In this document: positions 41,429-50,055 of the stretch, one piece after another | How positions within the stretch are numbered: position 1 is the stretch's first letter | Layout: each line of letters starts with the position of its first letter | Assembly (NCBI GenBank): GCA_938015295.1 | Contig: CALLQB010000060.1 | Span: 1 to 64,000 of the forward strand | From: an uncultured Acidimicrobiales bacterium | GTDB taxonomy: Bacteria > Actinomycetota > Acidimicrobiia > Acidimicrobiales > SHLQ01 | DNA length: 64,000 bases | Reading direction: 5' to 3' | The notes under the pieces: generated by a model | Told to the model about the DNA's origin: nothing | Database searches by the model: none | What the model saw: only the letters and a program-made list of their open reading frames with translations | Made by a program: the position numbers and the translations under genes

Positions 41429-42441
41429 GCACCACCGCAGGCCTGCGAGCCGATGGCGTCACCGTGCGCTTCGGCACCAAACCTTCCGGTGGCCGGACAG
41501 CGGCAGACAGGGCTGCAGTAGACCGGGTGAGTTTCTCGGTCGACGAGGGCGAAATCGTGGCGATACTCGGACCGAGCGGCTGCGGGAAAAGCACGCTGCT
41601 TCGCGTCATCGCCGGACTCGAACAAGCATCTTCGGGAACCGTCTCCTGGAACGGCGAGGATCTCCAAAACCGACCCCCCGAATCGCGCGGATTCGGGCTG
41701 ATGTTTCAAGATCACGCACTGTTTCCCCATCGCAACGTCGCAGACAATGTTGCCTTCGGACTCAAGATGCAGGGCCTCGCGGCCGCCGACCGGGAACGCC
41801 GCGTACACACGATGCTCGGCTTGGTTGACCTAGCGGGCTACGACGATCGCCGCATCGACACACTCTCGGGCGGAGAAGCACAGCGGGTTGCACTCGCTCG
41901 CGCTTTGGCGCCGTCGCCCCAGCTACTCATGCTCGACGAGCCTCTTGGTTCGCTTGACCGAGCGCTACGAGACCGCCTCGCCATCGAAATCCGGACCGTC
42001 CTCAAGTCGCTTGGCCAGGCAGCCGTGCACGTCACGCACGATCAGGACGAGGCGTTCACGGTGGCCGACCGAGTGCTCATCATGCGCGAGGGCAAGGTGG
42101 TTGCCGACGGACCTCCCGAAGAGCTGTGGAATAACCCGGTCAGCAAGTTTGCCGCCCAGTTCCTCGGGCATCCGAACGTCGTCGACGGCGAACAGTTCGG
42201 CGGACCAGTCGGTCCGGCCATTCTGCGTACCAACGGTCTCCGCCAGCTCGCGGCGACCGAGCCCGGCGCTCTCACCGGCACGGTCATCGAGCAGTTCTTC
42301 CGTGGCGATCACTACAAGGTGCGGTTTCGCCTCGATACCGGCATCGAACTCGAAGCGCTCAGTCTGGCGCACAACGAACTCGGCAGCCAGGTCTTCTTCA
42401 GGCTTGCGCCGGATGCAGTTTCGCCACTACTCCGCGAGTGA
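41425..42441 (+). CDS. thiQ: Thiamine ABC transporter ATP-binding protein
   Basis: ATPase of 338 aa with a GTG start overlapping the thiP stop. Walker A is Gly-Pro-Ser-Gly-Cys-Gly-Lys-Ser (about 49-56), the Q-loop is Met-Phe-Gln-Asp-His, the signature is Leu-Ser-Gly-Gly-Glu-Ala-Gln (about 148-154), Walker B is Leu-Met-Leu-Asp-Glu-Pro, and the switch His is in Val-Thr-His-Asp. A C-terminal domain (about 250-335) resembles the TOBE regulatory domain of CysA/PotA-type ATPases, so it is longer than the roughly 230-aa enterobacterial ThiQ. It energises ThiB-ThiP uptake. It ends 15 bp inside the convergent thiD. Confidence 0.9.
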   Translation: MSTTAGLRADGVTVRFGTKPSGGRTAADRAAVDRVSFSVDEGEIVAILGPSGCGKSTLLRVIAGLEQASSGTVSWNGEDLQNRPPESRGFGLMFQDHALFPHRNVADNVAFGLKMQGLAAADRERRVHTMLGLVDLAGYDDRRIDTLSGGEAQRVALARALAPSPQLLMLDEPLGSLDRALRDRLAIEIRTVLKSLGQAAVHVTHDQDEAFTVADRVLIMREGKVVADGPPEELWNNPVSKFAAQFLGHPNVVDGEQFGGPVGPAILRTNGLRQLAATEPGALTGTVIEQFFRGDHYKVRFRLDTGIELEALSLAHNELGSQVFFRLAPDAVSPLLRE

Positions 42442-43149
42442 CCAGTGCATCTGGTCGATTGGCCCGGGCCCGGCACCTATCTGCCAGTTGACCGCTCCGG
42501 CGATACTGGCGGTCACCCAGACTTTCGCAGCAGTCAACGCCTCATCGAGCGAGTCGCCGTGCGCCAACCGTGCAGTAATCGCTGCGGAGAACGTGTCGCC
42601 TGTACCGCGCGTGTTTAGCGTGTCGATACGGTCGGCCTCGAGCACCCGTCCGTTGCTGACCGTGTCGGTTCCGTGGTTGGTGACCACAACAAGTGGCTCG
42701 GCGCCAGGAGGCAGCAACGGCGCCTCAAAATGGTTTGGCGTCGCGACAACTGCGTGCGGAAGAAGCCGACGGTAGGCCTCGATGGTCGAGTTCTGCACAA
42801 AAGGTTGGCCGGTACGGTTCACCAGCACCGGATCAACCACCAGGTTCGGCAAGCGGCCAGCGGCTGCGTATTCGGCGACCACCTCGACGAGTTCGGCAGC
42901 GGGCAGGAGCCCGGTTTTGACCGCAGCCACTGGCAGATCTTCAAGAATGCCGTCGAGTTGTGCCCGAAGCTGGCCCGGTTCAACAGGCCAAAATGCGCGT
43001 ACCGCTTCGGTCGTCTGCGCGGTGACCGCGGTAAGCGCGGACGCACCATGAACCCCAAGCGCTGCAAAGGTTCGAAGATCGGCTTGCAGTCCGGCTCCGC
43101 CAATCGGATCTGAGCCTGCGATCGTGAGCACCACCGGAGGAGTCGACAT
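42427..43149 (-). CDS. thiD: Hydroxymethylpyrimidine (phosphomethylpyrimidine) kinase
   Basis: Ribokinase-fold enzyme of 240 aa that phosphorylates HMP and HMP-P in thiamine synthesis or salvage. N-terminal Ala-Gly-Ser-Asp-Pro-Ile-Gly-Gly-Ala-Gly-Leu-Gln-Ala-Asp (about 11-24) is the ThiD substrate motif, with Pro-Ile replacing the usual Ser-Gly. Val-Lys-Thr-Gly-Leu-Leu (about 78) and the ATP motif Gly-Thr-Gly-Asp-Thr-Phe-Ser-Ala-Ala (about 193-201, Asp replacing the usual Cys) follow. ATG 43149 is the start at the family N-terminus. It is convergent with the thiBPQ operon, so it is on its own transcript and not under the riboswitch. Confidence 0.88.
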   Translation of the reverse strand: MSTPPVVLTIAGSDPIGGAGLQADLRTFAALGVHGASALTAVTAQTTEAVRAFWPVEPGQLRAQLDGILEDLPVAAVKTGLLPAAELVEVVAEYAAAGRLPNLVVDPVLVNRTGQPFVQNSTIEAYRRLLPHAVVATPNHFEAPLLPPGAEPLVVVTNHGTDTVSNGRVLEADRIDTLNTRGTGDTFSAAITARLAHGDSLDEALTAAKVWVTASIAGAVNWQIGAGPGPIDQMHWSLAE

Positions 43150-43199
43150 ATCGGGCAAAGCGTAACCACCAGAATGGTCGACGGCGCGAGAATAGACCG

Positions 43200-44081
43200 A
43201 TGACGACTCTTGAGGTACCGAGTCCACTCGTCGGTCAAACATGGCTGATGACCGCGCTGGCGGGTAGGTCCGAGCGAGAAACGGCCAATGACGCCGCCCG
43301 TTCGCTGATCATCGCCGATGTTCGCTGGGGTCTCGCCGACGGGCCGAAACGAAGAGCGTATGAGGCCAAACGGCTGCCCAGCGCGGTGTTTGTCGACCTT
43401 GATGTCGACATCTCGGCACCTGCGGGTCCGGACGGTCGCCATCCGCTGCCCAGTGCCGAACACTTCGCTGCGGCAATGGGACGCCTCGGCATCACCCACG
43501 ACTCGACAGTCATTGCCTACGACGATGCCGGGGGCGCGATGGCAGCATCGCGTTTGTGGTTCATGCTCGACGCACTAGGCGTGCAGGCAGCGGTGCTCGA
43601 CGGCGGCATCGACGCCTGGACTGGTCCTGTTGAGGTTGGCGAGCCAGAAGGTGTCGACGCCGTGCACTTCGCACCAGTGCCGTGGCCAGCCGACCGATTC
43701 GTCACCGCCGAGCAGGTCGCCGAATACTCGTGCAACCTGATCGACGCCCGATCAGCGTCCCGCTTTCTCGGCGAGCCCTCGCCCGCCGACCCGCGGCCCG
43801 GGCACATCCCAGGCGCGTCGAATCTGCCGTGGCAGGACACGCTGGGCGACGATCACCACCTGGCCGACCTCGACACGCTTACCCAACTCACCCGAGCCTT
43901 TACGCCGAAGCCGAAGCAAGACACGGTCGTGTACTGCGGTTCAGGAGTCACGGCATGCCAGACACTGCTTGCACTGCGGCTCGGCGGTATCGATGGTGCC
44001 CTCTACCCCGGGTCTTGGTCGCAATGGGCTGCCGACCCTACGCGACCTGTTGAGCTGGGAGACAGCTCAGCTGCTGGCTGA
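43200..44081 (+). CDS. Thiosulfate/3-mercaptopyruvate sulfurtransferase
   Basis: Two-domain rhodanese of 293 aa. The N-terminal inactive domain contains Ile-Ala-Asp-Val-Arg-Trp (about 38) and Asp-Asp-Ala-Gly-Gly at its degenerate loop. The C-terminal domain carries Ile-Asp-Ala-Arg (about 180), Gly-His-Ile-Pro-Gly-Ala (about 200) and the active-site loop Cys-Gly-Ser-Gly-Val-Thr-Ala (about 246-252). The CGSGVTA loop is the form of mercaptopyruvate sulfurtransferases. It lies beside thiD on the opposite strand, 50 bp between starts. A sulfur-supply link to thiamine synthesis is possible but not shown. It overlaps the convergent GGDEF-EAL gene by 15 bp. Confidence 0.88.
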   Translation: MTTLEVPSPLVGQTWLMTALAGRSERETANDAARSLIIADVRWGLADGPKRRAYEAKRLPSAVFVDLDVDISAPAGPDGRHPLPSAEHFAAAMGRLGITHDSTVIAYDDAGGAMAASRLWFMLDALGVQAAVLDGGIDAWTGPVEVGEPEGVDAVHFAPVPWPADRFVTAEQVAEYSCNLIDARSASRFLGEPSPADPRPGHIPGASNLPWQDTLGDDHHLADLDTLTQLTRAFTPKPKQDTVVYCGSGVTACQTLLALRLGGIDGALYPGSWSQWAADPTRPVELGDSSAAG

Positions 44082-46985
44082 ACTTGCCCTGCTTGCGTTC
44101 TGCTTCTTACGCACCGCCACGCCCTCTGGCAGCAAGTTGGCTTTGTGGTCGCCATTCCACGCAAGCTCCTCGAGTTCATCGGGGTCCAGCGGACGGGCAA
44201 TGACGTATCCCTGAATTTGCTCGCAACCGATCTGGCGAAGTTTCTCGAACTGCGGAGCCGTTTCGACGCCCTCCGCGACGATGGTGACACCGAGCGCCTT
44301 GGTCATTGTCACCACCATGTCCACGATCGAGGACTCCTCTTGGTGCTCTACATCAGCAACAAGCATCCGGTCCATCTTCAACACATCGATGGGAAGTTTC
44401 TGCAAGTAGCCGAGCGATGAGTATCCCGACCCAAAGTCGTCCACAGCAATCACTACACCAAGTGCGCGTGCGCGTTCGAGGTTGTCTCGCACAATGTCAA
44501 GGTCTCGCACTACGGCAGTCTCGGTCATCTCGAGAATGAGACTGCCAGGGTCGATGCCAGACTCGTCAAGCAACACCTTCAGGTCATCGACAAACGCCAG
44601 CTGCGTGAGCTGCATCGACGAGACGTTCACCGACATCGAGATCGGCGATTCACTATGGGTCGTGTTCCATACCCGAAGCTGATCGACCGCCATCGCAAGA
44701 AGTTTTGGTCCGAGGGTGGCGATGAGACCTGAGGTCTCGGCCATCTCAATAAACTGATCAGGCGCAACCGGGCCGTGCCCTGGTCGGTCCCACCGCGCTA
44801 GTGCTTCGACGAACGCAACATGACCCGTGTCGACGTCGATAACCGGTTGATACGCGAAGCGGAGTTCGTCGTTGCCCGTCGCTTTGCGCAGCGCCATATC
44901 AAGATCGTGGCTATGCGCGACTTCCTCGCGCATCCCGGCGTCGAACACCTCGATACGATTTCGGCCGGTTTCTTTCGCCCGGTACATGGCATTGTCAGCG
45001 TCACCCAACAGCTCTTCGGCGTTGAGCGCGCCACCAGAAGCGACGACGATGCCAACACTCACCGAGGTGAATACGTCTTGGCCTTCAATCAAGAACGGCT
45101 CATCAAGAGCGGCACGCACACGCTCGCCGAGCAACAATGCGTCCTCTTCTCCACGAATTCCTTCGGCAAGAATCACGAATTCGTCGCCGCCGAAACGAGA
45201 CAGGAGGTCCGAGGGACGAAGAGCATTGCGAGATCTGGCGACCACTTGGCGAAGCAGCTCGTCACCAGCCTGGTGCCCAAGGGTGTCGTTCACCTGTTTG
45301 AACCGGTCGAGGTCGAGAAACAGCAGTGCGAGCGGCGAGCCGTTCTCTGCCGACCGTTCCAGAGCAAGATCGAGTTCGCTAGCCAGCACCTTGCGGTTCG
45401 GGAGTCCGGTTAACGCGTCGTGGGTGGCCTGATACTCGAGTTCGGCCTCGAACGCCACCCGTTCCGAGATGTCGCGAATGAGACCGGTATAGGCCACGTC
45501 GCTGTCGACACTCAGCCTGCTTACGGTCAGCCAAGTAGGAACAAGCGAGCCATCGGGTCGTCGCACCGAGACCTCGACACCACTTCCACCGTGACCTTCC
45601 GCAGCAACAAAGGCATGACCCAGCACATCGTTTGGCGGCATCAACACGAGTTCGTTGATCGACTCGCCGATCAACTTCGGCGCTGGCGAACCAAAGATTT
45701 GCTCTGCCGCAGCGTTCACAGCGGTGATGATGCCAAGGCGGTCGGTCTCGATGATGCCCTCGGCCGCTGTCTCAAGGATCGTCTGCGTGCGGGTTTCGGT
45801 TTCGACCAACCGCTGGTTCGAGTCCTCAAGAGCAATCGTCCGTCTGGCCTCGCTTTCCGCATAGGCCACCAGCTCGTTAGTCATGACGTTGAACGATCGC
45901 GACAGCTCGCCAATTTCATCGTTGAGGCCAACCTTCGCCCGCCGGCTGAAGTCGCCCGCCGCAACAGCATTCGCGATGTCACGCAAGGCGATAAGCGGCT
46001 GAGTAACCCGTCGACCAACCCACCAGCCGACCAAAAGCACAAGAGCAAGTCCGATTCCGAGTCCCACAAGCAGCGCTGCTCGGAATTCATCGGAAGCCCG
46101 GAGCGCTTCTGACAGATCCTGTTTGACAACGATTCCCCACTCGAGGTCGGCCAGCGACCTCGTGACGGCAACAACTTCGACACCTCGGTAATCGATCGCG
46201 CCAAAGGTGGAGGAGTCCATCAAGCGGCCCGCCTCAATCGCCGGCATTCCAGCGTCGGCCGTCGCCGGCCAACGCTGCATGCCACCTGAAAGGCGCGAGC
46301 CGAACAGTTGCTGGGTGGTTCCATCTTCTTGTTGCTGAACGACCAGGGTTTCGCCGGTGGCGCCGAGAGCGGTGTAGTCGCCCACGAAGTCGCGAAAATC
46401 GGCCGTCTCGAACTCGACCAAGAGCCATCCGGCGAGTTCGCCGTTTCGGACGAGCGCGCTCGTCACCTGGTGGACTGGGCGTTCGTCGCGCACACGAACT
46501 CGGCCGGCGTGTACGCCATCGGCGATCTCGGGAAACTCGAAGCGATCGAGCCGTTCGAGCAGCGAACCATCGCTGGCTGCGCGCAGCGAACCATCGACGG
46601 CGAAGACCGACATGGTTGCCAATTCATCTCCGTAGGTGTCGATGGTTTCACGAAGTTCATTTGCGGTAATGACCGTGGCGTCCAGAAGCGGATCATCAGC
46701 AACCACATCGAAGGCCCGCAGTTGCACGCTGAGTACGCCCAACATCTGGCTTACCTGATTGGCAGCGAGCGCCTCGATTCGCTGCGATGCATCGCGTCGC
46801 TGCGCCTCTTGTAGCTGCTGGAATCCAACACCACCTCCGACGAGCAGAGGAACAAACGTCACGAGCATGAACGCGGACGTCAGAAGGAGCCGTATAGGCA
46901 CCCGCGAGAATCGTTCGCGTGCTGCCGCGACGATTGCGTTATTCGAGAAAGAAGACACCGGTGTTCCATCGGCATCGACAGACAA
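44067..46985 (-). CDS. Membrane receptor with Cache-like, HAMP, PAS, GGDEF and EAL domains
   Basis: Protein of 972 aa. Two membrane helices (about 33-52 and 303-325) flank an extracytoplasmic sensor region of 250 residues with a double-Cache-like pattern. HAMP (about 326-380), PAS (about 400-515), GGDEF (about 530-690; motif Phe-Gly-Gly-Asp-Glu-Phe near 595) and EAL (about 700-955; Glu-Ala-Leu-Ala-Arg near 723, DDFGSGYSS near 865) follow. Both catalytic motifs are intact, so it can in principle make and break c-di-GMP depending on signal. The first start is TTG 46985; GTG 46958 is possible and has GGA at useful spacing. The tail is basic. Confidence 0.92.
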   Translation of the reverse strand: MSVDADGTPVSSFSNNAIVAAARERFSRVPIRLLLTSAFMLVTFVPLLVGGGVGFQQLQEAQRRDASQRIEALAANQVSQMLGVLSVQLRAFDVVADDPLLDATVITANELRETIDTYGDELATMSVFAVDGSLRAASDGSLLERLDRFEFPEIADGVHAGRVRVRDERPVHQVTSALVRNGELAGWLLVEFETADFRDFVGDYTALGATGETLVVQQQEDGTTQQLFGSRLSGGMQRWPATADAGMPAIEAGRLMDSSTFGAIDYRGVEVVAVTRSLADLEWGIVVKQDLSEALRASDEFRAALLVGLGIGLALVLLVGWWVGRRVTQPLIALRDIANAVAAGDFSRRAKVGLNDEIGELSRSFNVMTNELVAYAESEARRTIALEDSNQRLVETETRTQTILETAAEGIIETDRLGIITAVNAAAEQIFGSPAPKLIGESINELVLMPPNDVLGHAFVAAEGHGGSGVEVSVRRPDGSLVPTWLTVSRLSVDSDVAYTGLIRDISERVAFEAELEYQATHDALTGLPNRKVLASELDLALERSAENGSPLALLFLDLDRFKQVNDTLGHQAGDELLRQVVARSRNALRPSDLLSRFGGDEFVILAEGIRGEEDALLLGERVRAALDEPFLIEGQDVFTSVSVGIVVASGGALNAEELLGDADNAMYRAKETGRNRIEVFDAGMREEVAHSHDLDMALRKATGNDELRFAYQPVIDVDTGHVAFVEALARWDRPGHGPVAPDQFIEMAETSGLIATLGPKLLAMAVDQLRVWNTTHSESPISMSVNVSSMQLTQLAFVDDLKVLLDESGIDPGSLILEMTETAVVRDLDIVRDNLERARALGVVIAVDDFGSGYSSLGYLQKLPIDVLKMDRMLVADVEHQEESSIVDMVVTMTKALGVTIVAEGVETAPQFEKLRQIGCEQIQGYVIARPLDPDELEELAWNGDHKANLLPEGVAVRKKQNASRASSASS

Positions 46986-46987
46986 CT

Positions 46988-47007
46988 CTCAACCTGTGGC
47001 GGTTGAG
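46988..47007. promoter_or_regulatory. 7-bp inverted repeat before the GGDEF-EAL receptor gene
   Basis: CTCAACC-TGTGGC-GGTTGAG is a perfect 7-bp stem with a 6-base loop. It lies in the 75-bp gap between DUF1501 (stop 47061) and the receptor gene, 2 bases upstream of its TTG. It may terminate the DUF1501 transcript or occlude initiation at the TTG. Confidence 0.45.
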
Positions 47008-47060
47008 CAAACTCGCAAGGCGAGCCGACAACATCAACAGGCCGAACTGCAGTTAGGGCA

Positions 47061-48473
47061 TTAGAAACCAGAAGCCAGCTTGGGTCGAACCTGCTGCACC
47101 ACTTCGGTCGTCGAGAGCGGAGACCGCGCCTTTGGAGCTGCACCGGCACGGGTCAGGCCGTCGAGCGAGGTCACGGTTCCGGGGTTGATAGGCGACGTGG
47201 TGACATCGCCGGGCGAGCCGAACAGGTCGAGCGTCTGAAAGGATCCGCCGAGGACCTGTGATGCGTCCGCCCGAAGCCACTGCTGGAGAACCGTGGCGTA
47301 GACCTCTCGGAAGTCGACGGTGTGTTTGAGGTCGCCCCGGTCGTCGAGGTTACGGAGTGAGGGAAGCGAGCCGTGGAAACCGGCTTTCACCGCCGGGCCA
47401 ATCATCATCATTGGACCAGCCGTGCCGTGGTCGGTTCCCCGAGAGTCATTTGCAGCGACGCGTCGACCGAACTCCGAATAGGTCATGATCACGACACGGT
47501 CCTGGAACTTCGCTCGGAGGTTGCGGTAGAACCGGTTGACGGCGTCGTCGAATTCCTTCAGACGGGCAGCGTGATCCGCTGCCTGGTCGTCATGGGTGTC
47601 GAAGGTACGGAACTCGGTGCTGATAACTCGTGCGCCGACGTCGAGGTTGATCAGGTTTGCTGCGAGACCCATGTTTCGCACAAGACCCCGCTCCTCCTGG
47701 TTCTGGTCGTAGATCGGGCTGACATTGCTCGCGACATCGATTGCGGTGCCGAGCTGCTCGGCCCAGGCGTTGGCCATCGGTGAGGCTTGGCCACCCTGTT
47801 TGGCAAGCGAGCTGAAGAAGTTTACGAGGTCGTGCTCCCACGCTTCTTCCACCTCGGCCCCAAAGAGGTTTCCGTCGGTTGGCAGGCCAGTCGCGACAGA
47901 GTTTCGTCCGGCCATCAGCAGCGGAACGCCACGGTCGCCAACATTGACGCTGCCAAGCGCACCAAGGCCGGCGTCTTCCGCGTAGCGACCTAACCAGCCG
48001 CTTGATCCGGGGCCGTGCTGACTCGATGCCGACATCCATGTCTTTATCGAGCTGAAGTGGCTGTGATCGTCGTCGGGAAAACCCACGCCCTCAACAATGG
48101 CGACTTCGCCATTGCGGTAACGATCGGCGAGGGTGCTCAAGCTGGGGTGCAGATAGCGGTTGTTGGCAATCTTGTGCGAGCTGGTGGCATCAAGAGCCAG
48201 GGTCTTTCTGGCATCAAAATACGTGCCCGAGTCGAGTGGGGCAATCGTGTTGAGGCCATCGTTGCCACCGGCCATGTAGATGCACACAAGGATGCGATCG
48301 TCGGCTCCAAGGGCTGCAGCTTCGTCGGCAAACAGCGTCGGCCCGAGAGCCGAAGCACTACCAAGGGCGAGCGATCCTTGAAGGAACCGCCTGCGGGCGA
48401 TCGCGCTTGTACCGATGCTTGGCACCGTGAGCGAGCGGAGAATGTCGTCCAACTCTGGTTCGTTTCTTGACAT
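47061..48473 (-). CDS. DUF1501 family secreted protein (Tat signal)
   Basis: Protein of 470 aa. Ala-Arg-Arg-Arg-Phe-Leu-Gln-Gly (about 26-33) followed by a hydrophobic Ala/Leu/Gly stretch is a twin-arginine export signal. The body matches DUF1501, a sulfatase/alkaline-phosphatase-superfamily relative: Met-Ala-Gly-Gly-Asn-Asp-Gly-Leu-Asn (about 67), Asp-Asp-Asp-His-Ser-His-Phe, Thr-Tyr-Ser-Glu-Phe-Gly-Arg-Arg and Gly-Thr-Asp-His-Gly (about 348), with metal-binding Asp/His candidates. It is 9 bp downstream of the DUF1800 gene in one operon, the usual pairing in bacteria. The substrate is unknown. Confidence 0.88.
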   Translation of the reverse strand: MSRNEPELDDILRSLTVPSIGTSAIARRRFLQGSLALGSASALGPTLFADEAAALGADDRILVCIYMAGGNDGLNTIAPLDSGTYFDARKTLALDATSSHKIANNRYLHPSLSTLADRYRNGEVAIVEGVGFPDDDHSHFSSIKTWMSASSQHGPGSSGWLGRYAEDAGLGALGSVNVGDRGVPLLMAGRNSVATGLPTDGNLFGAEVEEAWEHDLVNFFSSLAKQGGQASPMANAWAEQLGTAIDVASNVSPIYDQNQEERGLVRNMGLAANLINLDVGARVISTEFRTFDTHDDQAADHAARLKEFDDAVNRFYRNLRAKFQDRVVIMTYSEFGRRVAANDSRGTDHGTAGPMMMIGPAVKAGFHGSLPSLRNLDDRGDLKHTVDFREVYATVLQQWLRADASQVLGGSFQTLDLFGSPGDVTTSPINPGTVTSLDGLTRAGAAPKARSPLSTTEVVQQVRPKLASGF

Positions 48474-48482
48474 GGATACTCC

Positions 48483-49808
48483 CTATGCCATCTGGAACTC
48501 GGGGCACAGGGCTCCGAGAACAAAGCTGTTTGGCTGAATGGACCAGCCGCGGTTATTGGCGTGGGCGTTGGCCACCCAGGCTTCGATGGCGGCGCGGCTT
48601 GCTGCGCTGGGCTGGCTAACGTTGAACGTCGAGAAGATATAGCTGGCGGCATCGGCCGGCGACCGGTCTTCGACGCCCTCGAGGAGGGGCGTGTTCCGAA
48701 TCCGCCACTGCCACTCGGTCACGAAACGCGAACGAGCCCAGGCGGTTGCCGTTGACAACCAGTAGTCGTTGGTTCCCCAACCAGCCACGTCCGGCGGGTT
48801 GAACAAGAGCTGCCCCATGGGTTCCATGTACCAACGGATCGGGATGTCTTCGGTGGTCCAGCCCGTGACCTTCATCAGCGCAACGATGTACTCGACGGGG
48901 CTTCGAACCAGTGCGTAGCGGGCCGACGGGTCCCAGAAATCGTCCTCGAGGAGGATTGCTTTGACCAACGCCTTGCCTCGCATCCCCGACGCGATGAACG
49001 CGTTTGAGATGCGCTTGAGGACAGCTTCCGATGGCGTGCCAGTTGCAAGAAACTTCCAGAGCTTTTCCGAGATATACCGGGCGGTTAGACCTTGTTGCGA
49101 GCCGTGGACCAGCTCGTCGATCGTGTCGGGTCCGTTCCATCGCCGGGTGATACCCCAGAGCGTCTTGTTCGAACCGTCGTGCTCGGCCTTGTTGTACACA
49201 TAGCTCGGGTCATACACCCAACGGCCGTCACGGTTGACGAACCCTTTGGTGTTGTGGCCGGTCCACGCCTTGGCCATAGCGATAACGTCGTCTTCGCTGA
49301 AGTTTCCGACGCCGATGGTAAACAGCTCCATCAGTTCGCGAGCAAAGTTCTCCTGCTCAGCGCCCGCCACGTTGGTTTCGTTGTCGAGGTAAATGAGCAT
49401 CGCTGGCCCGAGGCTGACCGCTTTGCACATCTCGGCAAAGTCGCCCATCCCCATCGTGCGCAAGATGTGATTCTGGTCGTTCATGAGCTTCTGGTCGTCG
49501 ACCTTGTCCCATGATGTTGCGAAATGGCCGTGCCAAAAGAGGGTCATCTTTTCGCGGAGCGGATGTTTACCCGTGGCCATCTCGGTAATCCACCATTCCT
49601 GGGCAGCGAGGTTTTGCTGCCATTCACTCAGGTTTGGATTTTCTGGTGGCCGGGCGGGAGTCGCGGTGCCGAAGTCGAGCACGGCGGCCACCGCTTGAGA
49701 TCGAGTGAGTCCTACCAACGCCCGCGCCTCACGTTTGGAACCGCCAAAGCCGGCGCGTCGCAACAAATGTGCAGCCTCGTTGTAGGAAATCTGGTCGCTT
49801 GCTGGCAT
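48483..49808 (-). CDS. DUF1800 family protein
   Basis: Protein of 441 aa with the DUF1800 pattern: N-terminal His-Leu-Leu-Arg-Arg-Ala-Gly-Phe-Gly (about 14-22), Phe-Trp-His-Gly-His-Phe-Ala-Thr (about 90), Asn-Phe-Ala-Arg-Glu-Leu-Met-Glu-Leu-Phe-Thr-Ile-Gly (about 153) and Asn-Pro-Pro-Asp-Val-Ala-Gly-Trp (about 338). No signal peptide is visible, unlike many members, so it may be cytosolic or exported with its DUF1501 partner. Function unknown. The leader contains a small GCCCGT/ACGGGC hairpin. Confidence 0.88.
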   Translation of the reverse strand: MPASDQISYNEAAHLLRRAGFGGSKREARALVGLTRSQAVAAVLDFGTATPARPPENPNLSEWQQNLAAQEWWITEMATGKHPLREKMTLFWHGHFATSWDKVDDQKLMNDQNHILRTMGMGDFAEMCKAVSLGPAMLIYLDNETNVAGAEQENFARELMELFTIGVGNFSEDDVIAMAKAWTGHNTKGFVNRDGRWVYDPSYVYNKAEHDGSNKTLWGITRRWNGPDTIDELVHGSQQGLTARYISEKLWKFLATGTPSEAVLKRISNAFIASGMRGKALVKAILLEDDFWDPSARYALVRSPVEYIVALMKVTGWTTEDIPIRWYMEPMGQLLFNPPDVAGWGTNDYWLSTATAWARSRFVTEWQWRIRNTPLLEGVEDRSPADAASYIFSTFNVSQPSAASRAAIEAWVANAHANNRGWSIQPNSFVLGALCPEFQMA

Positions 49809-49830
49809 GTATGCGTTGTCCTTCTCGCCT

Positions 49831-49847
49831 GCCCGTGCATAACGGGC
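49831..49847. promoter_or_regulatory. Hairpin in the DUF1800 leader
   Basis: GCCCGT-GCATA-ACGGGC is a perfect 6-bp inverted repeat, 23 bp upstream of the DUF1800 ATG. It is a candidate operator or leader structure. There is no further support. Confidence 0.3.
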
Positions 49848-49961
49848 GGTGTCGCTTGCCCGTGCTCAACAAGGCTTCGACATGCCAGCCAGAAAACTTA
49901 AATAGTGTTCGAGCGCGACTGAACGCACCGCGAAGACCTGTCGCGGTGGTTGGACAGCGAT

Positions 49962-49984
49962 GAGGCACCCCGAAAGGGCGCCTC
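49962..49984 (-). terminator. Stem-loop downstream of the Clp-N gene
   Basis: GAGGCACCC-CGAAA-GGGCGCCTC gives a 9-bp stem with one mismatch and a 5-base loop. It lies 66 bp beyond the stop of the minus-strand Clp-N gene and before the DUF1800 gene, a sensible terminator position. There is no U-tract. Confidence 0.5.
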
Positions 49985-50006
49985 TGTTCGTGCTGCTGTT
50001 GCGAGA

Positions 50007-50055
50007 ACGCTAGGGCTGCTTCACCGACGCTAGGGCTGCTTCACCGACGCTACGG
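50007..50055. repeat. 20-bp tandem repeat, about 2.4 copies, at the Clp-N gene 3' end
   Basis: ACGCTAGGGCTGCTTCACCG occurs twice in perfect tandem (50007-50026, 50027-50046). A third, partial copy runs into the last codons of the Clp-N gene (50047 onward, one mismatch). The partial copy in the gene is probably the parent sequence, so this looks like repeated duplication of the gene's end. Confidence 0.85.

Noticed and set aside
49809-50049. Small gene between the DUF1800 and Clp-N genes
   Set aside because: The gap holds two hairpins and a tandem repeat. Short frames there lack ribosome-binding sites and coding-like codon use.
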